Assembly: GCA_964573725.1 (NCBI GenBank)
Contig: CAZNLJ010000059.1
Span: 1 to 23,131 of the forward strand
Source of the DNA: UBA6168 sp964573725
Lineage (GTDB): Bacteria; Bacteroidota; Bacteroidia; Chitinophagales; Saprospiraceae
DNA length: 23,131 bases
Direction of reading: 5' to 3'
Part shown: one piece after another, positions 23,077-23,131 of the stretch
How the letters are laid out: every line of letters starts with the position of its first letter
Numbering within the stretch: the first letter of the stretch is position 1
The notes under the pieces: generated by a model
Seen by the model: the letters and a program-made list of their open reading frames with translations, nothing else
Told to the model about the DNA's origin: nothing
The model's database searches: none
Made by a program: the position numbers and the translations under genes

Positions 23077-23131
23077 GTAACTAGTCAGGGTAAAAAAATC
23101 AGATAGAAATAAAAAATTCAAAAAAAGTTTG
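23054..23131. other. start of probable CRISPR leader (window edge)
   Basis: These 78 strongly AT-rich bases with A tracts follow the cas operon. The window ends in GTTTG, which could begin a repeat, but no repeated unit can be seen within the window. Confidence 0.4.

Noticed and set aside
23054..23131. CRISPR array inside the window
   Set aside because: No direct repeat occurs in these 78 bases; only leader-like AT-rich DNA is visible.

Overview
The window joins two regions of very different composition. Positions 1 to about 13,950 are GC-rich (one 60-base line inside the membrane-protein gene, 7021-7080, is 46/60 G+C). They hold an accessory, secondary-metabolism or surface-glycoconjugate neighbourhood. 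From about 14,330 to the end the DNA is much more AT-rich and carries a complete type I-B CRISPR-Cas operon. The host is probably a high-GC member of the Bacteroidota. The reasons are a seven-bladed Reg_prop propeller protein, weak Shine-Dalgarno sequences, promoter candidates of the TAnnTTTG class, and Cas proteins of the Csh1/Csh2 type. This is an inference, because no rRNA or housekeeping gene is present.

Region 1 (50-5,880, all minus strand) contains, in transcription order: a frameshifted and truncated sulfotransferase remnant, a cytochrome P450 without the usual I-helix acid/threonine pair, a GT4 glycosyltransferase, an ABC-B type exporter whose start overlaps the glycosyltransferase end, and a small alpha/alpha-toroid protein resembling terpene-cyclase/prenyltransferase folds. 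Together they look like a tailoring-and-export set for a small lipophilic or glycosylated product, possibly a terpenoid. The product cannot be read from the sequence.

Region 2 (5,870-8,860) is a polytopic membrane protein, possibly of the GT-C type, whose reading frame breaks at a run of nine C. It is bracketed by two outward-facing copies of a ~190-bp repeat. Each copy has a long GC-rich hairpin and ends in an SD-plus-ATG-like sequence.

Region 3 (9,016-13,928) contains an FAD-dependent oxidoreductase coupled by an ATGA overlap to a GT2 glycosyltransferase (plus strand), a convergent bifunctional methyltransferase-like/GT2 protein (minus strand), and a divergent exported seven-bladed propeller protein (plus strand).

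Region 4 (14,333-23,053, plus strand) is cas8b-cas7-cas5-cas3-cas6-cas1-cas2-cas4, tightly packed with overlaps or short gaps. Cascade, the interference nuclease-helicase, the crRNA-processing enzyme and the full adaptation module are all present with key residues intact. The cas8b 3' end has a plausible internal start for a Cas11b small subunit. After cas4 the AT-rich sequence looks like the start of a CRISPR leader with a good promoter -7 element, but the window ends before any repeat is visible. A small inverted-repeat-bounded block (14,053-14,292) lies at the compositional boundary just upstream of cas8b.
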